DNA from: Neobacillus piezotolerans
Lineage (GTDB): Bacteria > Bacillota > Bacilli > Bacillales > Cytobacillaceae
Direction: 5' to 3'
Assembly: GCF_003362805.1 (NCBI RefSeq)
Contig: NZ_QNQT01000001.1
Location: 372,001 to 436,000, forward strand
Length of the DNA: 64,000 bases
The position numbers and the translations under genes were made by a program. Shown here in pieces: positions 7,503-16,850 of the stretch. The notes under the pieces were generated by a model. It was not told where the DNA came from and searched no databases. It was given only the letters and a program-made list of their open reading frames with translations. Every line of letters starts with the position of its first letter. The stretch's first letter is position 1.

Positions 7503-9766
7503 AGCCGCATGTATTCGGGGTGCGCCATCTGTCGCCAGCGTCCGCCTGGCATATTGAAGCTTTTTTGGATGCGATTATGCCGACAGCGGTCCTTGTCGAA
7601 GGTCCGGCCGATATGTCAGGGCTGATTCCGGATATTGTAAGGCAAAGGACAAAACCGCCAATCGCCGCTTTGGCTTACACCGAAGAGCTTCCCATTGATA
7701 CGATTCTTTATCCGCTCGCTGGCTACTCGCCGGAATACAGGGCGTTAAAATGGGCGGCCAGCAAGGGGTGCCATTCGGAATTCATTGATTTGCCTGCGAA
7801 ATATTCGTTTGTGGTCCACAGGCGGGAAGAAACCGAGGAGCGGGAGGAGGGCGAAGCAGGCGGGGAGCGCCACTCCGTATACGAAGAGCTTGCCCGTTTG
7901 GCGGGGGAGCAGAATTATGAATCGTACTGGGAAAGGTCTTTTGAACAAATAAGAGGCCTGGAAGGTTTCTTTTCGGCGATGGCCGCGTTCTCCTCGGAGC
8001 TCCGTTCCCTGGCGGAAAAAACAGACAGCCAAAAGGAGCAGGACTATAACAATCTCCGGGAAGCGTATATGCGGAGAAAGATAGCCGAAGTTATCGCCGC
8101 GGGGCATCATCCGGAAAAAATCGTCGTTGTGACCGGTGCGTTCCATATAAAAGGGATTCTCGAAGAAACAGGGGAACTGACCGATTTTTCAAAACTGCCC
8201 TCTGTCCCGATAAAAATGACCCTTATGCCTTACTCAAATTTCAGGCTCTCCTCCCAATCAGGATACGGAGCGGGAAACCATGCTCCGTCGTATTTTTATA
8301 TGATGTGGCAGTGCCTACGGGAAGCGGATCATGAAAAACTTCCATTTTATTATCTTTCTTCTTTGGCGGCGGAACTCCGGAAATCCGGAACATTCCGCTC
8401 GACCGCGGAAGTAATGGAAGGAACGAGGCTTGCTTATGCGCTCGCATCTTTCCGGAACGGAAGCCCGACACTCCAGGATTTAAGGGATGCCGCCATCATG
8501 TGCCTCGGCCACGGGAATTTTTCTGTCATTGCGGATGCGTGCGCGAAAATTGAAGTGGGGACGGCAATCGGTGAGCTGCCCGATGGAGTGATCCAGGCGC
8601 CTGTCCAAGAGGATTTTACGAGACGGGTCAGGGAGCTGAAGCTGGAAAAATATAAAACTTCTTCTCTTTCGGAACTCAGGCTGGATTTGCGCGAAAACCG
8701 GCGGGTCAAAAGCAGCGAAGCCGCGTTTCTCGACCGGAACAGGTCATTCTTTTTCCATCAGCTGAATGTCTTGGGCATTGGTTTTGCAAATCAGTCCGGC
8801 TATAAGCAGGATCAGGCGTCGTGGGCGGAGCAATGGAATCTTCGCTGGACGCCCGAGTCGGAAATTCGCCTCGTCGAAACGACCCTGCTTGGAGACACAA
8901 TCGAGCTTGCTACGGCCTTTGTTTTAAAAGAAAGGCTTGCGAACGCGCAGAATGTATCGGAAGCTTCCTCGGTGATTAGGGACAGCTGGCTGTGCGGGAT
9001 GATGGAGATGATGGAGGAGGCGAGGGCGGCTGTCGCGGCGCTTGGGGCCGAAGCGGCGGATTTCCCGGAAACGGCCGCCGCTGTTGGGCAGATTGCATAT
9101 GTCCTTCAGTTCGGGGATGTAAGAGGATTTGATACCGGCATGCTTAAACCGCTCGTTGCAAGGCTGTTTCTGCGGGGTGCCTTGCTTCTTCCGGGTTCTT
9201 CCGGCTGCAATAATGAAGCCGCCAAGCTTGTCTTGAAGGGGATTCAGGAAATGGACGAAACGGCAGCCCAGCTATATAAGGAGATAGATGAGCCCCTTTG
9301 GCTGCAAACCTTAAGGGAAATCTGTGAAAGGGACGATTTGAACCCGGTTTTATCAGGCTATTGCTGCGCGCTGCTGTTGGAGAAAAATGAAATTGGCCCG
9401 GAAATGCTGGAACAGGAAGTTTCAAGAAGGCTTTCACCCGGTATCCCGGCGGATCTTGGCGGCGGTTGGTTCGAGGGATTATGCCTCGGTAATAAGTATG
9501 CGCTCCTGTCCAGAGCGTATTTGTGGGAAAAAGTCGATCGCTATATCGCCACGCTTACGGACGAAGAATTTTTAAGGGCGCTGGTATTTTTACGTCGGGC
9601 TTTCAGTACTTACAACGCCGGGGACAGATCGAAAGTCGCCGAAATCCTCGCCGAAAGCTGGGGGCTGAACGTACAGCAGGTAAGCGAACAGCTAAATGAG
9701 GAGTTAACTGAAAAAGAAGAGTCGGTGCTCGACCAACTAAATGATTTCGATTTTGGGGACTGGTGA
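7457..9766 (+). CDS. DUF5682 protein (YehM-like), TraB/ChaN-type fold
   Basis: A large cytosolic protein, 769 residues from this start. GVRHLSP (21-27), VEGPAD (47-52) and GAFHIKG (227-233) resemble the His/Glu/GxxH signature of the EreA/ChaN/TraB-Tiki group of putative metal-dependent hydrolases. The enzymatic role is an inference. It matches E. coli YehM in length and in position next to YehL and YehP. Two starts are possible: ATG 7457 with AAAAGGGG six bases upstream, or ATG 7499, which overlaps the MoxR stop (ATGA) and begins directly at the conserved block. Either start overlaps the MoxR gene, so translation is coupled. Confidence 0.88.
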   Translation: MEEAVSCLQRDEPGMKPHVFGVRHLSPASAWHIEAFLDAIMPTAVLVEGPADMSGLIPDIVRQRTKPPIAALAYTEELPIDTILYPLAGYSPEYRALKWAASKGCHSEFIDLPAKYSFVVHRREETEEREEGEAGGERHSVYEELARLAGEQNYESYWERSFEQIRGLEGFFSAMAAFSSELRSLAEKTDSQKEQDYNNLREAYMRRKIAEVIAAGHHPEKIVVVTGAFHIKGILEETGELTDFSKLPSVPIKMTLMPYSNFRLSSQSGYGAGNHAPSYFYMMWQCLREADHEKLPFYYLSSLAAELRKSGTFRSTAEVMEGTRLAYALASFRNGSPTLQDLRDAAIMCLGHGNFSVIADACAKIEVGTAIGELPDGVIQAPVQEDFTRRVRELKLEKYKTSSLSELRLDLRENRRVKSSEAAFLDRNRSFFFHQLNVLGIGFANQSGYKQDQASWAEQWNLRWTPESEIRLVETTLLGDTIELATAFVLKERLANAQNVSEASSVIRDSWLCGMMEMMEEARAAVAALGAEAADFPETAAAVGQIAYVLQFGDVRGFDTGMLKPLVARLFLRGALLLPGSSGCNNEAAKLVLKGIQEMDETAAQLYKEIDEPLWLQTLREICERDDLNPVLSGYCCALLLEKNEIGPEMLEQEVSRRLSPGIPADLGGGWFEGLCLGNKYALLSRAYLWEKVDRYIATLTDEEFLRALVFLRRAFSTYNAGDRSKVAEILAESWGLNVQQVSEQLNEELTEKEESVLDQLNDFDFGDW

Positions 9767-9767
9767 A

Positions 9768-10913
9768 ATGGGAACTCAACAAAAGCGCTGGCGGCTCATA
9801 CTTGGGCAGGCGGCAGAAAAGGATTTGGCGGGTTCGGACGCCCCTTCGCTTTTAAGCGAAGAAGAATTGCTCATGGACGAAGCCCTTGCCGCTCTTTACG
9901 ATCCAGACCGGACGGGAGGGCTCGGGCAATCGGGCGGCATCCGGCTGGCCAAATGGCTTGGGGACGTCCGGGCTAGTTTTCCGTATGACGTTGTCTCGGT
10001 CATCCAAAATGACGCGATAGAAAGGAAGGGTTTGTCCCAGCTCCTTTTTGAACCCGAAACGCTCCGGACGGTAAAACCGAGCATTGAAATGGTCGCAGCG
10101 CTAATGGCGCTGAAAGGGAAGATCCCCGAGCGGACGAAAGATGCGGCCAGGGAACTTGTCAGCTCCGTTGTAGAGGATATTAAAAAGCTCCTTGAAAACG
10201 ATATCCGGCGGGCTGTTAAGGGAGCGCTGAACAGGAGGGAACGGACACTGCTGCCGGGCGGGCCACAGAGCATTGACTGGAACTACACAATCCGAAGGAA
10301 TCTAAAAAACTATCAGCCTGACAGAAAGACCATTATCCCGGAGCGTTTTTACTTTTTTGACCGAAAGAAAAACTCCCATCATTGGACAATCATCCTTGAT
10401 ATCGACCAAAGCGGCTCGATGGCGAATTCAGTCATTTACGCCTCGATCATTGGCTCCATTTTTGCAAGCATCCCGGCCTTGAAAACCCATGTGGTCGCAT
10501 TTGATGACAAAGTAGTCGACCTCACGGAACAGGCCAATCTTGACCCGGTCGACCTCCTGTTCGGGATTCAACTAGGCGGGGGAACGGATATTAATAAGTC
10601 GCTTGCCTATTGCCAGGCTTTTATCGAAGATCCGTCAAAAACCATTTTTATCGTCGTGACGGATCTATACGAGGGAGGAAACCAGGCGGGGATGCTCCGC
10701 CGGATGAAAGAAATGCATGAATCGGGGGTAACTGTTCTTACCCTGCTGGCTTTATCCGACCAGGGCGTCCCGAGCTATGATCAAGGAAACGCCACAAAGC
10801 TCGCGGCAATGGGCATCCCATGCTTTGGCTGCAGCCCAAACCTCCTTCCCGAACTGCTCGAAGACATCCTAAAAGGCAACAGCCTGGCAAAATGGACCAA
10901 AGAAAAAAAGTGA
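9768..10913 (+). CDS. VWA-domain protein (YehP-like)
   Basis: A 381-residue protein with an alpha-helical N-terminal half and a C-terminal von Willebrand A domain. The metal-binding MIDAS site is intact: Asp213-Gln-Ser215-Gly-Ser217, a GGGTD motif and a later TDLYEGG. In MoxR systems the VWA protein binds a metal and links the ATPase to its target. The size equals E. coli YehP (about 380). ATG 9768 lies one base after the DUF5682 stop. The upstream ATG at 9741 has no ribosome binding site and was rejected. It is the last gene of the operon. Confidence 0.92.
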   Translation: MGTQQKRWRLILGQAAEKDLAGSDAPSLLSEEELLMDEALAALYDPDRTGGLGQSGGIRLAKWLGDVRASFPYDVVSVIQNDAIERKGLSQLLFEPETLRTVKPSIEMVAALMALKGKIPERTKDAARELVSSVVEDIKKLLENDIRRAVKGALNRRERTLLPGGPQSIDWNYTIRRNLKNYQPDRKTIIPERFYFFDRKKNSHHWTIILDIDQSGSMANSVIYASIIGSIFASIPALKTHVVAFDDKVVDLTEQANLDPVDLLFGIQLGGGTDINKSLAYCQAFIEDPSKTIFIVVTDLYEGGNQAGMLRRMKEMHESGVTVLTLLALSDQGVPSYDQGNATKLAAMGIPCFGCSPNLLPELLEDILKGNSLAKWTKEKK

Positions 10914-10916
10914 ACC

Positions 10917-11004
10917 AGGGGAGTATTCGCCGCTTCATGCCAGGTTAGCAGTGAAGAAAGCAGGGGACGGACTGCCGCTTCATTGCCGGGTTAATTGTAA
11001 AGAC
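10917..11004. repeat. Two tandem 44-bp repeat copies, REP-like
   Basis: CAGGGGA ... CCGCTTCAT ... GGTTA ... AAG occurs at 10917 and again 44 bases later at 10961, with clear but imperfect identity. The copies contain the GGGGAC and GCTTCA parts of the dispersed palindrome family. They fill the gap between the VWA gene and the membrane-protein gene. Confidence 0.65.
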
Positions 11005-11051
11005 GTAGAATAACCAGCTATCCTGACGGAAGGCTGAGGGAGGAATCTAAG

Positions 11052-11783
11052 ATGGACTGGTTCGGGGGCAGTTCGGAGAATTATCGATTTGTAATGTTTT
11101 CGGTAACGCATATTGCCGTTTTGGTGATCCTTCTCCTGGCGGGAACCGGGATGTATGTGTTCCGGGGCCGTCTCCAAGGGGCTGGGCAGAGGAAAATGGA
11201 AATTTGGGCGGCGGGAACGCTCATTGTGATGGAATCCCTATACCACATTTGGATGTATGCGAACGGCTTTTGGCGCGCGGTTGATTCTTTGCCGGCTGGC
11301 CTTTGCAGCATCAGCCTGATCCTGGCTGTAATACTTTTATTAACAGGAAGCAAATCCGTTTATGACATCTTGCTTTATACGGCCTTGCTCGGCGCGACCC
11401 AGGCGCTCGCTACGCCGTATTTGTTTTATGATTTTCCGCATTTCCGGTTCATCCATTTTTTCTCTACGCATATGCTGATTGTTCTTGTCCCGCTTTATTA
11501 CACATGGGTTAGGGGCTACAGGCCTGCTTTTTCTTCAGTCATCAGGCTAGTCGTGTTTTTGAATTTAATCATGCCAGTTGTCATGCTTATTAACAAATTG
11601 GTTGGCGGCAATTATATGTATTTGAGCCACAAGCCGGAAACCGCCAGCCTTTTGGACGTGCTCGGGCCATATCCATGGTACATCCTTTCACTCGAAGGCC
11701 TTCTTGTCTCACTCAGCCTGATTGTCTGGCTGATTTTCAGGGAAAGGGGAAGGGCATCCGGGACGACCAGGGAAATCAATTAA
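11052..11783 (+). CDS. TIGR02206/YwaF-type integral membrane protein
   Basis: A 243-residue protein with about six or seven hydrophobic segments, for example residues 14-35, 53-67, 78-98, 103-120, 135-150, 160-178 and 212-230. It resembles the TIGR02206 family typified by B. subtilis YwaF, whose function is unknown. The His, Trp and Tyr scattered in the loops (HIWMYANGFWR) are typical of the family. GAGGGAGGAATCTAAG precedes the ATG. It is co-directional with the MoxR operon but separated from it by repeats, so a shared transcript is uncertain. Confidence 0.82.
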   Translation: MDWFGGSSENYRFVMFSVTHIAVLVILLLAGTGMYVFRGRLQGAGQRKMEIWAAGTLIVMESLYHIWMYANGFWRAVDSLPAGLCSISLILAVILLLTGSKSVYDILLYTALLGATQALATPYLFYDFPHFRFIHFFSTHMLIVLVPLYYTWVRGYRPAFSSVIRLVVFLNLIMPVVMLINKLVGGNYMYLSHKPETASLLDVLGPYPWYILSLEGLLVSLSLIVWLIFRERGRASGTTREIN

Positions 11784-11917
11784 TGAAGAGGCAATGTCCG
11801 GCGAAATCAGGAGAGAATGTTGCTCAAGACCATGCTGAGTGACATTGTCTGGCCAAAACACGAAGTGGATGTCACCCAAATGCAAAAAGCACATCGGAAT
11901 ACCAACCAGGCGAAGAG

Positions 11918-11943
11918 TGAAGCAGGGGACATTCCTGCTTCAC
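11918..11943. repeat. REP-like palindrome
   Basis: Arms GTGAAGCAGG / CCTGCTTCAC surround GGACATT. It is the most regular copy of the GTGAAGC-GGGGAC family in the window. Confidence 0.65.
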
Positions 11944-11988
11944 TTTTGCTTTCAACCTTCCATCTGGCAACCCGCCCAAAAAAGAGGC

Positions 11989-11994
11989 TATAAT
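11989..11994 (+). promoter_or_regulatory. -10 element of SNF2 gene promoter
   Basis: A perfect TATAAT lies about 58 bases before the chosen start. The best -35 (TGGCAA, 18 bases upstream) is weak. Its position supports starting the protein after this point, not at 11839. Confidence 0.5.
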
Positions 11995-12051
11995 ACTAGT
12001 ACAGCAAATATGCCTTTTAAAAAATGGATAACGCGTAAAGCTGGGGAAGGA

Positions 12052-15000
12052 ATGAGTTCTCCATTGACAATAAAACTGACTCAAACAATAATAAAAAACC
12101 GCTGCGGCCCCGCGTCTTTTAAAAGGGGCGAGGCTTATTACCGCGGGAATAAGGTTAAAATGCACCTCGCTGGAGAAGGAAAGTGGACTGCCACAGTGAT
12201 TGCCGCCGAGGATTTTCATGTCACCGTGCAAGCCGACGGCCGAGGCGGTTTCACGACTGTATGCACATGCCCATCCCTGGCTTCTGTCAACAAGGATTGC
12301 CAGCATGTTGCAGCGGTCCTGCTTGCAATCTTAGGGGATGGGATTAACCCGCATCATCGTGAAATTTCCCCCATGCCTCTGAACAACGGACCCCTCGGAG
12401 GCTTTTTTGAAAATCGCCCTAAATTACCGTCCGGACACAGGCTCCATTTTGAAACCAGGGAAGTGCTAAATGCCGGATTTCATTGCAGGCCGTTCTCTTT
12501 AAATACTGGACAGGTGATGCTTGGGATTCAGCTGTACATAAACTTCATCGCGATCGGAGATATCCGCGGGTTCCTTGACAGTGTGGGAAAAGGGGCAACC
12601 GACCCATCCGGCCTCTATAATCCACAGCTCCATTGCTTTGAGGCTGAAACAGACTCTGTTCTCCATCAATTAATTCGGATTATGGACGACGAAAAAATAC
12701 TGAAGGAAACTTTTATTCGAAGTGAAAATGTAACAGGGAATCCCGCCCCCGAGCTTCTGCCCATCCCGCCCGCCTCATGGAATCAGCTTTTTCCGCTGCT
12801 CGCCACGGCTCCCCATGTAAAACTCTCCTATGGCGGCAGGGAGTATCCAGGGATGCAGTTGTCCAGCGGCCCGCTTCCTCTGGAGATTGAGATAAAGGAG
12901 GAAAACGGGGGACACAAGTTTGTCGTTGGAGGTCTCGGCGAAATCATTTTATTGGAGTCCTATCGCGCCGCGTTGGCGGACGGAAAATTCGTCCAACTGA
13001 CCGTAGAGGACTGTGGCCGCCTAGCTGAACTAAAACGGCTACTCGAGGGGGCAGGGACAAAAGGACTTCTAATCCCTTCCGGACAGGAAGCTTATTTTCT
13101 TGAAAAAGTAGTGCCGGGATTAAGAAAACTCGGAAGCATCCATGTCTCCGAATCGGCAGCCAAAAAGCATGCCTTTCCGCCGCTTATCGCTAAGTTGTAT
13201 TTGGATCGGGTAAAGAACCGCCTTTTGGCCGGGCTTGAGTTCCATTACGGCCATCATATCCTTAATCCTTTGGAAACAGGATCTGCGGCCCATAACCCGG
13301 GAATCCACCGCAATACCGAAAAAGAAACCATCATCCTCGAATTGATGGAGAAAGGGTCCTTTGCCACAACGGAGGGCGGCTATTTCCTCCACAACGAAGA
13401 GCTTGAGTATGAATTTTTGTACCGCATCGTCCCTTTGCTTGAAAAACATGTTCAAATCTTTGCGACGACCGCGGTAAGGAACCGAATTTTCAAAAGCCCT
13501 TCCCCTCCTAAAATTAGTGTAAAGGTAAAGAAGGAACGGACCAACTGGCTTGAATTCACATTCCAACTCTCTGGCATCGCCGAAAACGAAATCCGCGATG
13601 TTCTTTCCGCGCTTGAAGAAAAACGGAAGTATTACCGCCTCCGGAATGGTTCCCTCCTTTCGCTGGAGGAAAGGGAGTACGAAGAAATCCAACGGTTTTT
13701 GAAGGAGGCGCCGATCCAGAAAGAGGATTTTGAATCGTCCTTGAATGTCCCAATCATCGAAGGGTTCCGCCTGCTCGATTCGGCGGGGGAAGGGACGGCA
13801 TTTTCTTTCGAGGAATCGTTCCGTTCGTTCCTGGATGAAATCCGGAATCCAACCGGAATGGACCATCAAGTGCCCGAGCGGCTTGGGCCTGTTATGCGAG
13901 GCTACCAGAAACAGGGCTTCCAATGGATGAAAACCATTGCCAGCCATGGGTTTGGCGGAATACTGGCGGATGACATGGGACTAGGAAAAACACTGCAAAG
14001 CATCGCATTCATCCTTTCGGAGCTTCCGAAAATAAGGGAACAGAAGCTGCCGGCGCTCGTTGTGTGCCCATCATCGGTTACTTATAACTGGCTGAACGAG
14101 TTTTCCAAATTCGCTCCCGAAGTGAATGCCGTGGTTGCGGACGGAGGCGCTGCTGAGAGGGTTAGCCTGGCGAGCGACCTGGATGGGGTGGATGCCGTCA
14201 TCATTTCGTATCCTTTGCTTCGGAAGGATATCGGGATGTATGAACGGAAAGAATTCCATTGCGCCATCTTTGATGAAGCGCAGGCGTTTAAGAACCCGGT
14301 AACCCAAACGGCGCGTGCTGTTAAAAAAATCAAGACTGCCCATCGCTTTGCCTTGACTGGGACGCCGATTGAAAATTCGATTGAGGAGCTATGGTCAATT
14401 TTCCACGTAGTTTTCCCGGCATTATTTCAAGGACTGCGTGAATACAGCCATCTAACAAGAAAGCAAATTGCCCGGAGAGCGAGGCCTTTCATGCTCCGCA
14501 GGCTTAAAAAGGATGTCCTTTTGGAACTGCCCGAAAAAGTTGAGGCAATCGATTCGTCCGAGCTGCTTCCGGAGCAGAAAAAACTGTATGCGGCATATCT
14601 TGCGAAGCTCCGCGTGAAAACGTTCAAGCACCTGGATAAGGAAACGATTCGGAAAAACAGGATCCGAATCCTTGCGGGGCTCACAAGGCTGCGGCAAATC
14701 TGCTGCCATCCCGCCTTATTTGTGGATGGCTACACCGGCAGATCAGCTAAGTTCGAACAGCTCATGCAAATTGTCGATGAATCGAGGTTGGCCGGCCGCC
14801 GCGTCCTGATTTTTTCGCAGTTTACAAAAATGCTCGAACTAATCGGACATAGGTTTTCGGACCTTGGGATTCCCTATTTTTATCTTGATGGGCAAACCCC
14901 ATCCGAGGAAAGGGTCGACATTTGCCGCCGCTTCAATGGCGGAGAGCGGGATTTCTTTCTGATTTCACTCAAAGCCGGCGGGACAGGGCTTAACCTCCCT

Positions 15001-15264
15001 GGTGCGGACACCGTCATATTGTACGATCTCTGGTGGAACCCGGCGGTTGAAGAGCAGGCCGCGGACCGGGCGCACAGGATGGGACAGAAAAATTCCGTAC
15101 ATGTCATAAAGCTGGTTGCCAAAGGGACGATTGAGGAAAAAATCAATGATTTGCAGGAAAGGAAACGGGATCTTGTTGACGGGATAATCGGTACTGCCAA
15201 TCCTTCCAACACTACGCTAACCGAAGAGGATATCAGGGAAATCCTTTTGATGGGAAGTGGTTGA
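12052..15264 (+). CDS. SWIM-SNF2 family DEAD/DEAH helicase (YwqA-like)
   Basis: About 1070 residues. The N-terminus carries a SWIM zinc finger (CTCP ... CQH, about residues 67-85). A middle region matches the bacterial SNF2-associated part. The ATPase follows with ADDMGLGKT (motif I) and FDEAQAFKN (motif II); helicase C motifs include SQFTKML, KAGGTGLNL and ADRAHRMGQ. SNF2 enzymes translocate on duplex DNA and remodel protein-DNA complexes; B. subtilis YwqA is the likely relative. The start is chosen at ATG 12052 with GGGGAAGG upstream. The frame stays open back to 11839, but that part crosses a palindrome and the promoter. Confidence 0.92.
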   Translation: MSSPLTIKLTQTIIKNRCGPASFKRGEAYYRGNKVKMHLAGEGKWTATVIAAEDFHVTVQADGRGGFTTVCTCPSLASVNKDCQHVAAVLLAILGDGINPHHREISPMPLNNGPLGGFFENRPKLPSGHRLHFETREVLNAGFHCRPFSLNTGQVMLGIQLYINFIAIGDIRGFLDSVGKGATDPSGLYNPQLHCFEAETDSVLHQLIRIMDDEKILKETFIRSENVTGNPAPELLPIPPASWNQLFPLLATAPHVKLSYGGREYPGMQLSSGPLPLEIEIKEENGGHKFVVGGLGEIILLESYRAALADGKFVQLTVEDCGRLAELKRLLEGAGTKGLLIPSGQEAYFLEKVVPGLRKLGSIHVSESAAKKHAFPPLIAKLYLDRVKNRLLAGLEFHYGHHILNPLETGSAAHNPGIHRNTEKETIILELMEKGSFATTEGGYFLHNEELEYEFLYRIVPLLEKHVQIFATTAVRNRIFKSPSPPKISVKVKKERTNWLEFTFQLSGIAENEIRDVLSALEEKRKYYRLRNGSLLSLEEREYEEIQRFLKEAPIQKEDFESSLNVPIIEGFRLLDSAGEGTAFSFEESFRSFLDEIRNPTGMDHQVPERLGPVMRGYQKQGFQWMKTIASHGFGGILADDMGLGKTLQSIAFILSELPKIREQKLPALVVCPSSVTYNWLNEFSKFAPEVNAVVADGGAAERVSLASDLDGVDAVIISYPLLRKDIGMYERKEFHCAIFDEAQAFKNPVTQTARAVKKIKTAHRFALTGTPIENSIEELWSIFHVVFPALFQGLREYSHLTRKQIARRARPFMLRRLKKDVLLELPEKVEAIDSSELLPEQKKLYAAYLAKLRVKTFKHLDKETIRKNRIRILAGLTRLRQICCHPALFVDGYTGRSAKFEQLMQIVDESRLAGRRVLIFSQFTKMLELIGHRFSDLGIPYFYLDGQTPSEERVDICRRFNGGERDFFLISLKAGGTGLNLPGADTVILYDLWWNPAVEEQAADRAHRMGQKNSVHVIKLVAKGTIEEKINDLQERKRDLVDGIIGTANPSNTTLTEEDIREILLMGSG

Positions 15265-15365
15265 TTTTCCGATTTAAATTTCCTGATACACAAGATTTAT
15301 AAGCTGTTAAAAACGTTTTTGGCACTTCCGCTTAGCTTCAAAAATTCCAATGAGGGGGAACGAAG

Positions 15366-16802
15366 ATGGATGGGGCAATTTTACAAAAAGGCATGTATAT
15401 AAATGGCGAGGAAGTCTATGCCGGGGATTTGTTCGCTGTTGAAAATCCGGCGACATTTGAGAAAATCGGATATGTGGCGGATGGCGGTACAAGGGAAGCG
15501 CAGATGGCTGTAGATGCCGCGCATGAAGCCTTTTTAGTATGGTCGAAAAAAACAGCCTATGAAAGAGCTGCCCACCTTGAAAATTGGTTCCAGGCAATTT
15601 CGGAAAGAACGGAAGAGCTCGCAAGGATGATTACGCTTGAACAGGGGAAACCGCTCATTGAAGCGCGCGGCGAAATTGCCTATGCGAATTCGTTCATCAA
15701 GTGGTTTGCCGAGGAGGCGAAGCGCGTTTATGGGGAAACAATTCCCGCCTCGTCAAGCTCAAAACGGATACTTGTCCAAAAACAGCCTGTCGGCGTCGTA
15801 GCGGCGATTACTCCATGGAATTTTCCGGCTGCCATGATTACGAGGAAAGTCGCGCCGGCCCTTGCCGCTGGCTGTACGGTTGTGATTAAGCCCGCCCCCG
15901 CGACACCTTTGACCGCCTTGCTTCTGGCGGAATGCGCACATGAAGCCGGGATACCCGAAGGAGTCATCAACGTCGTCACGACTAATGATGCTGCTGCAGT
16001 TTCGGACGTATGGCTCGAGGACAGCCGCGTCAAAAAAATAACGTTCACCGGCTCTACCAAAGTCGGAAAGCAGCTAATGGAAAAAGCGGCAAAAACCGTC
16101 AAAAAGGTTTCCCTGGAACTTGGGGGGCTTGCGCCGTTCATCATTGCTGAAGATGCCGATATTAACGCGGCAGTAAAAGGGGTCATGCAATCGAAATTCC
16201 GAAACGCCGGCCAAACCTGCGTGTGCGCAAACAGGATTTATGTCCATGAAAACATCAAGGAGCCATTTATCGATGCGTTCAAGACCGCATTAAATTCCCT
16301 CCGAGTCGGAAATGGGTTTGAGCAATCGACGGACATCGGCCCGCTCATCAATGAAGCGGCAATCGAAAAAGTGAAGGGACAAATCGATGATGCCATCAGC
16401 AAAGGGGCCAAAGCGATTAGAGGGCCGAAAGCCGATGAACGGAAGGGCTTTTTCATCGAGCCGGTCATCTTGTCAGGTGCGACGGACGACATGGCCTGCA
16501 TGCGGGAAGAGACATTCGGCCCGGTTGCCCCTGTCAGTACGTTTTCGGATGATGCCGAGGCAGTCCGCAGAGCCAATAATACGCCATACGGACTCGCTGC
16601 CTATGTATTTACAAAATCCCTGCAAAAAGCCTTCTATTATTCTGAAAATCTTGAATATGGGATTGTCGGCGTGAATGATCCGCTTCCGGCAACAGCTCAG
16701 GCCCCATTCGGAGGGATGAAAGAGAGCGGGCTTGGCAGAGAAGGAAGCCGCCACGGAATGGACGAATTCCTGGAGGTAAAATATATTTCGATTCAGCTTT
16801 AA
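15366..16802 (+). CDS. gabD: NAD(P)-dependent succinate-semialdehyde dehydrogenase
   Basis: An aldehyde dehydrogenase of 478 residues that oxidises succinate semialdehyde to succinate, the last step of GABA use. Visible motifs are PWNFPAAM, FTGSTKVG (cofactor), ELGGLAPFI with the general-base Glu, and NAGQTCVCANR with the catalytic Cys. The CVC pattern and the C-terminal GGMKESGLGREGS are typical of GabD. GAGGGGGAACGAAG precedes the ATG. No GABA aminotransferase or transporter is adjacent, so the exact aldehyde is inferred from family likeness. Confidence 0.9.
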   Translation: MDGAILQKGMYINGEEVYAGDLFAVENPATFEKIGYVADGGTREAQMAVDAAHEAFLVWSKKTAYERAAHLENWFQAISERTEELARMITLEQGKPLIEARGEIAYANSFIKWFAEEAKRVYGETIPASSSSKRILVQKQPVGVVAAITPWNFPAAMITRKVAPALAAGCTVVIKPAPATPLTALLLAECAHEAGIPEGVINVVTTNDAAAVSDVWLEDSRVKKITFTGSTKVGKQLMEKAAKTVKKVSLELGGLAPFIIAEDADINAAVKGVMQSKFRNAGQTCVCANRIYVHENIKEPFIDAFKTALNSLRVGNGFEQSTDIGPLINEAAIEKVKGQIDDAISKGAKAIRGPKADERKGFFIEPVILSGATDDMACMREETFGPVAPVSTFSDDAEAVRRANNTPYGLAAYVFTKSLQKAFYYSENLEYGIVGVNDPLPATAQAPFGGMKESGLGREGSRHGMDEFLEVKYISIQL

Positions 16803-16804
16803 AT

Positions 16805-16842
16805 AGAAAGGCAGAATCCGACTAAACGGATTCTGCCTTTCT
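16805..16842. terminator. Bidirectional terminator
   Basis: A 16-base inverted repeat, AGAAAGGCAGAATCCG and its complement, with a six-base loop. It separates gabD from the convergent PepSY genes. Confidence 0.75.
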
Positions 16843-16850
16843 ACCTTCGT

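Noticed and set aside
11839-12051. N-terminal extension of the SNF2 helicase
   Set aside because: It crosses a palindromic repeat and a TATAAT promoter element and lacks protein-like composition.
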